A DNA stretch of 64,000 nucleotides, from contig NZ_BAAGBE010000001.1 of the NCBI RefSeq assembly GCF_047149785.1, positions 3,530,854 through 3,594,853 on the forward strand, read 5' to 3'. Below the pieces are notes generated by a model, which was not told the origin of the DNA, searched no databases, and saw nothing but the letters and a program-made list of their open reading frames with translations. The DNA comes from Nitrobacter sp047149785. GTDB taxonomy: Bacteria > Pseudomonadota > Alphaproteobacteria > Rhizobiales > Xanthobacteraceae. Shown here in pieces: positions 34,369-41,914 of this stretch. Every line of letters starts with the position of its first letter. The stretch's first letter is position 1. The position numbers and the translations under genes were made by a program.

Positions 34369-35187
34369 CTATTCTTTCTGCAAGGTATGAGTGTAGTACC
34401 ACAGCGTACCGTTGAGCACCATCGCGCCGAAGATGTTGCCGATGGTGACCGGGATCTGGTTCCACACCCACCACTCGTAGATGCTTACATGGGCGCCGGA
34501 GAGGATAGCGGTCGGGAACAGCCACATGTTGACCACGGTGTGCTCGAACCCCAGCGCGAAGAACATCCCGATCGGGATCCACATCAGGACTACCCGGCCC
34601 ACGGTGCTGCGCGTGGCCTTGGACATGACGGACCCGAGGCTCACCAGCCAGTTACAAAGGATGCCCTTGCCGATGGCGGCGCACCAGCCAAGAACGCCGT
34701 AGTGGATATAGCTCACCTTGGCCTCGGCGGTCTTGGCGATGACCTTGAGCATGCTGTCCGGTTCGATGGCCCCGCCCTTGGTCAATGAGAACCACAGCAG
34801 CCAGGCGAAGAACAAGCCTCCGATCAGGTTGCCGATCAGCGTCCAGGTCCAGTTGCGAACCAGTTGGGACGGGGTGACCGTTCCGGCGTACATGCCGATC
34901 GGCATCGTCGCGAAACTGCCGGTCGCCATCTCCAGGCCGAGGAAGCTCAGCGTGACGTAACCGGCCGGGAAGATAAGACCGGCCGCACCGAGCGGGATGC
35001 CGGCGGCGACCATCGCGAAGGTCACACAGGCTCCGTAGGCCAGAAAGGGCGTGCACAAAAAGCCGCGAATGAGCAGGTGAATGGTGCCGAACTTGGCTTT
35101 CTTGGCGGCATCTGCGGCCAGCGCGGCCACCATCTCTGCCGGCGGTACCGTTTCGAGGACAATGCCGGCATTCGCTTCATCGGCCAT
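34369..35187 (-). CDS. Formate/nitrite transporter family channel (FocA/NirC)
   Basis: This pentameric inner-membrane channel for small monovalent anions is 272 aa with six predicted membrane helices. Family features are visible: MATGSFATMPIGMYAG (second half of an omega loop), GKGILCNWLVSL, and the central pore His in LGFEHTVVNMWLFPTAI. In a nitrite-oxidising or nitrite-using host the substrate is most likely nitrite; formate cannot be excluded. ATG 35187 follows AGGGGAA. The gene stands alone with an AT-rich promoter region upstream. Confidence 0.9.
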   Translation of the reverse strand: MADEANAGIVLETVPPAEMVAALAADAAKKAKFGTIHLLIRGFLCTPFLAYGACVTFAMVAAGIPLGAAGLIFPAGYVTLSFLGLEMATGSFATMPIGMYAGTVTPSQLVRNWTWTLIGNLIGGLFFAWLLWFSLTKGGAIEPDSMLKVIAKTAEAKVSYIHYGVLGWCAAIGKGILCNWLVSLGSVMSKATRSTVGRVVLMWIPIGMFFALGFEHTVVNMWLFPTAILSGAHVSIYEWWVWNQIPVTIGNIFGAMVLNGTLWYYTHTLQKE

Positions 35188-35241
35188 TGCGTTCCCCTAC
35201 ATGATTTAGCGATCAGCGCCGTTTCGGCGATGTCGATTATT

Positions 35242-35263
35242 ATTATAATTTTATAAGCTTATA
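35242..35263 (-). promoter_or_regulatory. FNT channel promoter with 12-bp palindrome
   Basis: On the minus strand a perfect -10 hexamer TATAAT (complement of 35242-35247) lies 55 bp upstream of the FNT start. It is immediately preceded by the perfect palindrome TATAAGCTTATA (35252-35263). No good -35 is visible, which fits an activator-dependent promoter. The regulator is unknown. Confidence 0.5.
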
Positions 35264-35575
35264 GCAGATCTATGGTTATCACGCAACGGACGCTCCGGTT
35301 TGACCGCGAAGATTTGCGCGCCGTGAGCACCTGAGGACAACGATTTTTGAGTCACTCGCCGCATGACGGTTCCGAGAAACTCGTTCCCCGCGCCGTCGGC
35401 AACAGAACTATCGCCTTCAGTTTTTTGACCTTCATTCCTTCTGTTCAGCGTGTCATTTCTCGCGTTGCTTAATTGCGGCGTTCGACCTGTTACGTTCAAG
35501 TTTGATGGTTCCCGGCTTGTCTATGGCGTCATCCGGTTTCTTGCCGGGAGCACGGGTAATCCTATGTAATACATG

Positions 35576-35627
35576 CCGGGGATGGAGTCCCCTGATGACC
35601 GCCGCTAATGGCTAATGACTCCTGCGG
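35576..35627 (+). ncRNA. Fluoride riboswitch aptamer (crcB-type motif)
   Basis: The sequence matches the conserved fluoride aptamer layout: stem 1 GGGG (35578-35581) / CCCC (35589-35592) around loop ATGGAGT, a junction GATGACC, short stem 2 GCC/GGC, then TAATGACTCCTGC. The pseudoknot GGAGT (35584-35588) with ACTCC (35618-35622) is exact. The consensus GGCTGATGACTCCT differs by one base (TAATG for TGATG). It is read on the plus strand and lies 71 bp upstream of the HEAT-repeat gene. No crcB gene is present in the window. Confidence 0.85.
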
Positions 35628-35690
35628 ATGCGCTGACCGCGTCAGGAGGAGTGTGCTGAGAAGCTCCTCGGCGCGATCTGCGGGCGGAGG
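35628..35690 (+). promoter_or_regulatory. Predicted expression platform of the fluoride riboswitch
   Basis: Mutually exclusive pairings are possible. Aptamer ACTCCT (35618-35623) can pair with AGGAGT (35647-35652). GAGGAG (35646-35651) can instead pair with CTCCTC (35664-35669). CTCC (35664-35667) can also pair with GGAG of the Shine-Dalgarno GGAGG (35686-35690). This suggests translational ON control: ligand binding sequesters ACTCC, frees AGGAG to pair with CTCCT and so exposes the ribosome site. A small hairpin CTGAC/GTCAG sits at 35633-35645. The mechanism is inference. Confidence 0.55.
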
Positions 35691-35698
35691 TCTTTGTC

Positions 35699-36685
35699 AT
35701 GCAGAAACGCGGTTCTCGTTCGCGCAGCGTCGCTGTTGCTGTGAGGATCGCCGAGAGATCGGCGCACCCCTTATCCATCAGTTATCCGGACCAGACTCTT
35801 GATGCGCGTATGGAGCGCGCACTGAATCACTTGACCTCGTTCCACGATAGCGATGGCGGCGTGTCCGAGGTATTGGCGCTTGGAGCCGACGCTATGCCAG
35901 CGCTCGCTCAGATTTTGACACGGCGCGAGCCGAGTGGACTCTTCCAGGCTCGGTGTCGTGCGGTCGAAGCGCTGGCGGCACTCAAGGCGTTCTCCGTTCT
36001 CGGCGATTTCCTTCGAAAGCGCCGCGACGTTGCCGACCCGGTTGAGCGGCTTGGCGACGACGCGGTCGTCGGCGCCGCAGCGCGCGCGATCGCGCGTCTT
36101 CGTGAGCCTTGGGTCTACGAGTTGCTCGCGGACCTTGCCCGCCACCGTCCACTTCAGGGAATTCTGGCAGGGCTCGGGTCGTTCCTCTGCATGGATTCGC
36201 TGCCTGTCTTCGTTGATGCGCTTCAAGAAGACCACCTTCGTTTGACTGCAGAAGCGATCCTGCGAGGCTTCGGGTCCAAAGCTCGGCCTGCCCTGATGAC
36301 GGCCGCGTCGGAGCCCGGTGAAGGCCGAGAATGGGAAAGCGATTCCCATTTGCGTAAGCGTAGGAGCGCGCTCGGAATTCTTTCCGAAATCGGTCTGCGT
36401 TGTCGCGATTGGCCTCGGCTGCGTCCTCTTATTGAGGATCCCGATCATCAGATCGCGCTGCTCGCCTGCGAGATCGGAATTAAGCTCGGGAACGCCGCAG
36501 ATCGCGCCCGCGTCGCTGCCCGATTGCAGGCCTTGCGGCCAGCCGCCGGCTGGATTCACCGCGAACAGATTGACGAGTTGACGAAATCCGTTGAGCGCGA
36601 TCAGCGCGGGTCGCAGGCGGCAAGACAGCAGGCCCGCGTGCGTCATTCCTGCGCCAACTCCCGAACGGTGGGGAAAAGCGAATAG
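35699..36685 (+). CDS. HEAT-repeat protein of unknown function, downstream of a fluoride riboswitch
   Basis: The 328-aa soluble protein is built of tandem helical pairs typical of HEAT/PBS-lyase-type repeats (for example LGADAMPALAQILTRREP, RCRAVEALAALKAFSVLGDFL, DDAVVGAAARAIARL, DSLPVFVDALQEDHLRLTAEAIL, HQIALLACEIGIKLG). It has no catalytic motif, signal peptide or membrane segment. GGAGG at 35686-35690 lies 8 nt before ATG 35699, fixing the start. Such repeats usually mediate protein binding. If the upstream riboswitch is real, the protein is induced by fluoride. The C-terminal tail is basic and disordered, and the TAG stop is the first triplet of a family A repeat. Confidence 0.85.
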   Translation: MQKRGSRSRSVAVAVRIAERSAHPLSISYPDQTLDARMERALNHLTSFHDSDGGVSEVLALGADAMPALAQILTRREPSGLFQARCRAVEALAALKAFSVLGDFLRKRRDVADPVERLGDDAVVGAAARAIARLREPWVYELLADLARHRPLQGILAGLGSFLCMDSLPVFVDALQEDHLRLTAEAILRGFGSKARPALMTAASEPGEGREWESDSHLRKRRSALGILSEIGLRCRDWPRLRPLIEDPDHQIALLACEIGIKLGNAADRARVAARLQALRPAAGWIHREQIDELTKSVERDQRGSQAARQQARVRHSCANSRTVGKSE

Positions 36686-36779
36686 AGCGTTTTCGAGCGA
36701 AGTGGCTACCGGTTCGCGTGAAGAAAACGCGTCGAATCAAAAGCCCCGCTTCTGATTCCATCAGAGGCGGAAAGGCTCA
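36683..36779. repeat. Family A repeat, forward copy
   Basis: Starts TAGAGCGTTTTCGAGCGAAG, contains CCGGTTCGCGTGAAGAAAAC and GCGTCGAATC, and ends with the hairpin part CGCTTCTGATTCCATCAGAG and GGCGGAAAGGCTC. The opening TAG is the stop codon of the HEAT-repeat gene. Confidence 0.85.
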
Positions 36780-36834
36780 GGGCATCGTCCCCGCAAGGTG
36801 GAACCGGTTTTCGGGAGGGAACGCAGCGCAGGCC

Positions 36835-37410
36835 CTACGGATCGAGTTCGGTATCCCAATAGAGATAGTCGAGCCAGCTATCGTGCAGATAGTTCGGCGG
36901 GAACAGCCTGCCGTTGCGGTGCAGTTGATGCACCGTCGGCGCAAACGGCGCCTGTCGCGGGAACATCCCGGCCTGTTGCGGCGTCAGGTTTCCCTTGCGC
37001 AGATTGCACGGCGAGCAGGCCGCGACGACATTTTCCCATGTGGTCTGGCCGCCTTTGCTGCGCGGGATGATGTGGTCGAAGGTAAGCTCCTCGGCCGCCA
37101 TGCAATACTGGCACATGAATCTGTCGCGCAGGAACACGTTGAAGCGGGTGAAGGCAGGGTGGGTCGACGGCTTGACGAAGGACTTCAGCGACACCACGCT
37201 CGGGAGCTGAATTTCGAACGAGGGGCTGCGCACGGCGCGGTCATAGTGTTCGACGATGTTGACGCGTTCAAGGAAGACCGCCTTGATCGCATCCTGCCAC
37301 GACCAAAGAGACAGCGGATAGTAACTCAGCGGCCGGAAGTCTGCGTTCAAGACCAGCACCGGCCAGCCGCCTTGCGAGACATGCGCGTTCAAGAAGCGCC
37401 TCCAGAGCAT
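36835..37410 (-). CDS. HNH endonuclease family protein
   Basis: The 191-aa protein has an N-terminal region GWPVLVLNADFRPLSYYPLS typical of a widespread alphaproteobacterial HNH family, then the HNH domain with a zinc-type CQYC and CSPCN pair around LTFDHIIPRSKGGQTTWENVV, where the catalytic His is in FDHI. The role of this family is not established; it may be a structure-specific nuclease. I chose ATG 37410 over 37455. It is convergent with the HEAT gene. Confidence 0.88.
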   Translation of the reverse strand: MLWRRFLNAHVSQGGWPVLVLNADFRPLSYYPLSLWSWQDAIKAVFLERVNIVEHYDRAVRSPSFEIQLPSVVSLKSFVKPSTHPAFTRFNVFLRDRFMCQYCMAAEELTFDHIIPRSKGGQTTWENVVAACSPCNLRKGNLTPQQAGMFPRQAPFAPTVHQLHRNGRLFPPNYLHDSWLDYLYWDTELDP

Positions 37411-37735
37411 TTTACGGCAAGCGTAGCGCCGGTTTGCCGCAGAAAATGCATCCAATTATGACTTGCGCGCAACCCTGATCGCAAAATCGGCACCTTTTGC
37501 AGCGTACGGTGAGCCTCTTGTTCCGCCGCGCCGACGTGAGGGCGGCTGACGACGGCATACTACAGGTAGCGTGATGGAATTGTGAAGGTACAAATTGCGC
37601 ATCGGCGGGCTACCTTGCAGGCTGGGCTGAACCTTCGTAGTCACAACCGGGCCCGACACGGCTGGATTGAGCGTGATCTTATCCGAAAACCAGTTCCCAC
37701 TTCACGGGATCATGCTCTAAACCGCCTCAAGCGGA
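37411..37735. other. 325-bp gap without a gene
   Basis: A family B repeat occupies 37669-37719, directly before the CLC start. Nothing else is supported. Confidence 0.6.
37669..37719. repeat. Family B repeat, copy 2
   Basis: GAGCGTGATCTTATCCGAAA through CCAGTTCCCACTT to GGGATCATGCTC, with inverted ends. It lies 17 bp upstream of the CLC-family gene, so it is part of that gene's leader. Confidence 0.75.
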
Positions 37736-39529
37736 ATGTCGCCGCCTGACATCGCCCGGACTCGACGGATGGTTGCAGATTTCCCTTTCATCGAAGCTCC
37801 TCAGCGGCTCCGGGCCTTCGTGCGGGCGCATGAAGCGAGCCTCATCCTGCTGGCGGCGGTGACGGGAACCATTGGCGGGCTGGTGGTTGCCGCGATGGGC
37901 GCCGCCGTCCTCAAGGTGCACGAGGTGCTGTTCGCCATTCCGGCCGGGGAGCATCTGTCCAGCCAGGAGAGGATTGATCCGCTGCGCGCCGTGCTGGTGC
38001 CGGGTATCGGGGGATTGCTGCTGGGCGGCGCCTTTCTGTTGCTGCTGCGCTGGCGGCCTGCGCGCGAGGTCGACCCGATCGAGGCCAACGCGCTGCATGG
38101 CGGACGGATGTCGTTCCGCGGCAGCATCATCGTCGCATTGCAGACGGTCTGGTCGAGCGGTGTCGGCGCATCGGTCGGCCTCGAGGCCGGCTATACCCAG
38201 CTTGCAAGCGGCCTCGGCGCCTCGATCGGACGCGCCTTCCACCTGCGCCGCGCCGATCAGCGCATCATGGTTGGCTGCGGCGCGGCCGCTGCGATCGCGG
38301 GTGCGTTCGGCGCGCCGCTTGCCGGCGCGTTTTATGCGTTCGAGTTGGTGATCGGCGGCTATACGCCTGCCAGTCTGACACCAGTCGGCGTCGCCGCCGT
38401 CATCGGCTATCTCGTCGCCCACAACTTCCTGCCGCTCTCGCTCGGCGTGAGTGTCGGGCCTTTCGGCGTGATCTTCAGCCACGATCTCGCCATCGCCGCG
38501 CTGATCGGCATTCTCGCGGCGCTGACCGGCATCGGCATCATGCGCGGCGTCGCCCTGTGCGAGGCGGCGCTGACCAGGATCGGGATCGGGCCGCCCGCGC
38601 GGCTGGCGGCCGGAGGGCTCTGCGTCGGATCGCTGGCGCTGGTGACGCCCCAGGTGATGTCGTCGGGACACGGCGCGCTGTTCTATTCCGGCATCGTGAC
38701 GATGCCGCTGGAGATGACCGCGACCGTGTTCATCTTGAAATCGCTGGCGTCGATTGTCTCGCTCGGCAGCGGCTTTCGCGGCGGACTGTTTTTTGCGACG
38801 CTGTTTCTCGGTGCGCTCGGCGGCCGACTGTTCGCCGCCGGGTTCGACGTGGTGTGGCCGGGTCTCGATCTTAATCCGGACATCTATGCGGTGATCGGAA
38901 TGAGCGCGCTTTCGGCGTCGGTGATCGGCGGACCGCTGACGATGTCGTTCATCGCCTTGGAATCCACCGGCAATCTCTGGCTGACCTCGGCGGTGTTGAT
39001 CGCGGTCATCATCTCGACGCAGATCACTCGGGAACTGTTCGGCTATTCGTTCGCGACCTGGCGCATGCATCTGCGCGGCGAAACGATACGCAGCGCCGCA
39101 GACGTCGGATGGATCCGTGATCTCACTGTCAAGAGCATGATGCGGCCCGAGACTGTGACCGTCGTTTCGACCATGCCGATGGAGGAATTCCGCGAGAAAT
39201 TTCCGCTCGGCTCGAAAACCCAGGTGATCGCGGTGGACGAGCAGGGTCGCTATGCCGGGCTGGCGCTGGTCGCCGAGGCGCATACGCCGGATGCCCGCGA
39301 GATCACCCATCTCGCGGGCATCCTGCATTACAAGGACGTGGTCCTGCATCCTGCGATGAATATCCAGCAGGCGATCGCCGCGTTCGATGCGGCCGAAGCC
39401 GAGACGCTGGCGGTGGTTGAGGCCGATGGCGGAAAGCGCCCGGTCGGGATTCTCACCGAGGCCCACGCCATGCGTCGTTATGCGGAAGAATCGGAGCATC
39501 GCCGCCGCGAAATTGTGGGCGACGTCTGA
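37736..39529 (+). CDS. CLC-family chloride channel/antiporter with C-terminal CBS-like region
   Basis: The 597-aa membrane protein has about 10-12 hydrophobic helices (residues ~35-440) and a cytoplasmic C-terminal region (~455-585) with two CBS-like halves (RDLTVKSMMRPETVTVVSTM; LHYKDVVLHPAMNIQQAIAAF). The gating-Glu motif, normally GxEGP, reads GLEAG (148-152) with Glu150 kept. The GSGIP selectivity motif is not recognisable and GSGFRGGLF stands for GxFxP. It lacks the GNN-type motif of fluoride-specific CLC proteins, so chloride or another anion is more likely. Confidence 0.87.
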   Translation: MSPPDIARTRRMVADFPFIEAPQRLRAFVRAHEASLILLAAVTGTIGGLVVAAMGAAVLKVHEVLFAIPAGEHLSSQERIDPLRAVLVPGIGGLLLGGAFLLLLRWRPAREVDPIEANALHGGRMSFRGSIIVALQTVWSSGVGASVGLEAGYTQLASGLGASIGRAFHLRRADQRIMVGCGAAAAIAGAFGAPLAGAFYAFELVIGGYTPASLTPVGVAAVIGYLVAHNFLPLSLGVSVGPFGVIFSHDLAIAALIGILAALTGIGIMRGVALCEAALTRIGIGPPARLAAGGLCVGSLALVTPQVMSSGHGALFYSGIVTMPLEMTATVFILKSLASIVSLGSGFRGGLFFATLFLGALGGRLFAAGFDVVWPGLDLNPDIYAVIGMSALSASVIGGPLTMSFIALESTGNLWLTSAVLIAVIISTQITRELFGYSFATWRMHLRGETIRSAADVGWIRDLTVKSMMRPETVTVVSTMPMEEFREKFPLGSKTQVIAVDEQGRYAGLALVAEAHTPDAREITHLAGILHYKDVVLHPAMNIQQAIAAFDAAEAETLAVVEADGGKRPVGILTEAHAMRRYAEESEHRRREIVGDV

Positions 39530-39672
39530 GACCGATGCTGTTGGTTGACCGAGCGTTGTATGCAGGTGCCGCGCGACATGGCGCGGTGGCGCCGCGCACC
39601 GGCCTTGCTGGCAAAGGCGTCGCATTCACGTCCATTTTCGAAATGTGACCCCGCACAAACGCGTCCTCGTCT

Positions 39673-39690
39673 TTGTGACATGGATCACGG
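39673..39690. promoter_or_regulatory. CRP/FNR-family-like site upstream of the double-glycine peptide gene
   Basis: TGTGA (39674-39678), 6 bp, TCACG (39685-39689) matches the CRP half-sites TGTGA-N6-TCACA at nine of ten positions. It lies 92 bp upstream of the peptide's ATG. A single short site can arise by chance, and the regulator is not identified. Confidence 0.45.
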
Positions 39691-39780
39691 ATGCGGGCAG
39701 CGGCTTCCGGGAAACTTCCCCTCATGGCGCATGCGGATCAATTCCGGTCCGTGGGCCACCCAGACAAGGAAGGAACTGAC

Positions 39781-39969
39781 ATGACCCGGATTTCCGATTT
39801 CGAAGGCAATGACCTGCGCGCGCTGGACGACTCGGAGCTGGAGCTGGTTTCCGGCGGCATCTATGATGACGGCGGCTGCATCCCTCTCCCGACCACTGTC
39901 GGCCCCGTCGCGCCGCCGGCGCCGTGGACCTTCAAGGACGTGTTCGCGACGTACACGATCGGCCGCTAG
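39781..39969 (+). CDS. Small peptide with double-glycine leader (bacteriocin/RiPP precursor-like)
   Basis: The 62-aa product has a leader of 26 residues, MTRISDFEGNDLRALDDSEL then ELVSGG, with the acidic LxxLxxxELxxVxGG pattern recognised by peptidase-containing ABC exporters (C39). The predicted released peptide is 36 aa, begins IYDDGGCIPLP, is Pro-rich, has one Cys and ends TYTIGR. ATG 39781 follows AAGGAA; a longer frame from 39691 is unlikely. No modification enzyme or C39 exporter is nearby, so export and maturation would have to use genes elsewhere. Confidence 0.75.
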   Translation: MTRISDFEGNDLRALDDSELELVSGGIYDDGGCIPLPTTVGPVAPPAPWTFKDVFATYTIGR

Positions 39970-40092
39970 CGCCATTCCGGCTTTGATGGGATCAAGCCGG
40001 GCTCTCGGTTTTTATTTTGACGCGTTTTCTTCACGCGGACCGGTAGCCATCGGGTCAAGCTTGAGGACATGCGTCGCTTGAAAACGCTATAG
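39967..40092. repeat. Family A repeat, reversed variant
   Basis: Begins TAGCGCCATTCCGGCTTTGA with hairpin GGCTTTGAT/ATCAAGCC, core GACGCGTTTTCTTCACGCGG, an inserted CGGGTCAAGCTTGAGGA block, and end CTTGAAAACGCTATAG. The first TAG is the stop codon of the double-glycine peptide. Confidence 0.8.
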
Positions 40093-40248
40093 CGTGGCCT
40101 GGGGGCCCGGAAGCGGGCGATCGTACCTGATCGCATGCACGCTGCCGGCGCCGTCGTCAAAGGCGCGCGGTTCACGAGAAACCTGCCGGTCCGTCCGGCG
40201 GGTTTCCTGCGTTCGAAATGCTCTCGATAGGTTGCGGCCCGGGGAGCC

Positions 40249-41775
40249 TCAGTGGCACAGCTTGGCGAGCGCCCGGCTGAGTTCGTGAATGGCATAGGGC
40301 TTCCGGAGAATCAGGAACTCCGTTTGCCCGCCGGCGAGCGCCTCGCTGTAGCCGGTCGTCAGCAATACGGGCAGATCTGGATGCGTCGCGCGAAGGGTTT
40401 TGGCCAGGTCAAGGCCGTCCATTCCTCCGGGCATCACGATGTCGCTGAACACCAGGTCGATGCCTTCGCTCTCGATTTCCTTCAGGGCCGACTCGGCGTT
40501 GCCGGTGATGCGCACGCGGTAGCCGAGTTCCTCGAGCAATCCGGCGCTCGCACTCGCAACGTCCGGATTGTCTTCGACGAGGAGGATCGTGTTTGTGGCG
40601 TCATCGTGCTGGCTGTGCGGCTCATTCTCGATGCCCAACGTCTCGGTTCGCGGAAGATAGATGGTGACCACGGTGCCGCGGCCAAGCTCGCTGTCGATGT
40701 CGATGCGCCCGCCGGCCTGATGGGCAAAGCCATGGACCTGCGACAGTCCAAGGCCGGTTCCCTTCCCGACCGGCTTGGTCGTGAAGAACGGATCGAATAC
40801 CTTCGCCAGAATGTCCTTGGGAATTCCGTGGCCCGCGTCTTCGATCGAAATCGCGACGGTGTCGCCGGCGTCCTCGGTCGCGCGCACGTTTCGTGCTCGC
40901 ACGATGACATGTCCGCCATCGGTCATGGCGTCACGCGCGTTGATGACGAGGTTGAGCAGGGCGGTTTCGAATTCGGTGGTGTCGACCGTTACGGGCCAGA
41001 CGTCGCCTGGCGTGTCGATGTCGAGAGCGATCGCGCTGCCGAGACCGCTTTTGAGAACGTCGGCGATCGACCGCACGCGGTCGGGGATGCAGATCGGCAG
41101 AGGGTTGACGTTCTGGCGGCGGGAGAATGTCAGAAGCTGCCGTGTCAGGGCCGCACCGCGCTGGGTCGCCGCCTCGATCGCATGAACCGCTCGCAGCGCC
41201 TTGGGATCGTTCGCAACTCTTGTTTTCAACGTCTGGACGTTTCCGCTGACGATCATCAGGAGATTATTGAAGTCATGAGCGACGCCGCCGGTCAACTGCC
41301 CGAGCGCATCCATCTTCTGGGATTCCGCGAGTTGGCGCTGCACGCGTTCCAGTTTCTGCTGGGCCTCGCGGCGTTCCGTGATGTCGCGGGTGACCTTTGC
41401 AAAACCGATGAGGTCTCCCGAGTCGTCGCGGATGACGTCGATGACGACGCTTGCCCAGAAAAACGACCCGTCCTTGCGGACTCGCCAGCCCTCCTCGTCG
41501 TAATGGCCGGCGGTGCTCGCAATCTGCAACGCCCGGGCGGGTCGCCCGGCTGCGCGGTCGGCGTCGGTGTAAAATCGTGAGAAGTGCTGGCCGATGATTT
41601 CGTCCGGGCGGTAACCCTTGATGCGTTCCGCGCCCGTGTTCCAGTTGATGATGATCCCGGTCGGATCCAGCATGAAGATTGCGTAATCGATGACGCCTTC
41701 GACAAGTAGCCGAAAGCGGCATTCGCTGTCGAACATGTCCTTGATGCTCTTGTTGTTTCTTAACGTGTTCGGCAT
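40249..41775 (-). CDS. Hybrid sensor histidine kinase (PAS-HisKA-HATPase-REC)
   Basis: A 508-aa soluble kinase. The PAS/PAC domain is at residues ~17-136 (FMLDPTGIIINWNTGAERIKGY). The HisKA-type dimerisation helix has the phospho-acceptor His167 in GGVAHDFNNLL. The HATPase has NLVINARDAM and GKGTGLGLS. A C-terminal receiver (~392-508) has its Asp in DLVFSDIVMPGGMDG (~443). There is no membrane segment. PAS ligand and partner response regulator are unknown. Confidence 0.93.
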   Translation of the reverse strand: MPNTLRNNKSIKDMFDSECRFRLLVEGVIDYAIFMLDPTGIIINWNTGAERIKGYRPDEIIGQHFSRFYTDADRAAGRPARALQIASTAGHYDEEGWRVRKDGSFFWASVVIDVIRDDSGDLIGFAKVTRDITERREAQQKLERVQRQLAESQKMDALGQLTGGVAHDFNNLLMIVSGNVQTLKTRVANDPKALRAVHAIEAATQRGAALTRQLLTFSRRQNVNPLPICIPDRVRSIADVLKSGLGSAIALDIDTPGDVWPVTVDTTEFETALLNLVINARDAMTDGGHVIVRARNVRATEDAGDTVAISIEDAGHGIPKDILAKVFDPFFTTKPVGKGTGLGLSQVHGFAHQAGGRIDIDSELGRGTVVTIYLPRTETLGIENEPHSQHDDATNTILLVEDNPDVASASAGLLEELGYRVRITGNAESALKEIESEGIDLVFSDIVMPGGMDGLDLAKTLRATHPDLPVLLTTGYSEALAGGQTEFLILRKPYAIHELSRALAKLCH

Positions 41776-41914
41776 CGTGGCCCCATAGCCTCAGCCGTGG
41801 ATAACAGAACGGGACGTGATAGGTTCCGGCCGGTCAACGCCAACCTGGAGGCCGGCGCTTTTCCGATGGTCCTGCGGACCAAATCGAGCGATGCGCTCCA
41901 TCAACGCCGCCAAC

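Larger units (their letters stand above)
35188..35698. other. 511-bp intergenic control region between the FNT channel and the HEAT gene
   Basis: The left side holds the minus-strand promoter and a palindrome for the FNT gene. The right side (35576-35698) holds the riboswitch and its expression platform for the HEAT-repeat gene. Between them (35270-35570) I see no supported gene; an 82-codon minus frame at 35251-35499 lacks a ribosome site and coding bias. Confidence 0.6.

Noticed and set aside
35251..35499. 82-codon minus-strand frame
   Set aside because: No ribosome site, no coding bias, and it overlaps the FNT promoter region.
37736..39529. CLC protein as a fluoride-specific (CLC-F) antiporter driven by the upstream riboswitch
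   Set aside because: It lacks the GNN-type selectivity motif, and a minus-strand HNH gene lies between it and the riboswitch, so they are not one operon.
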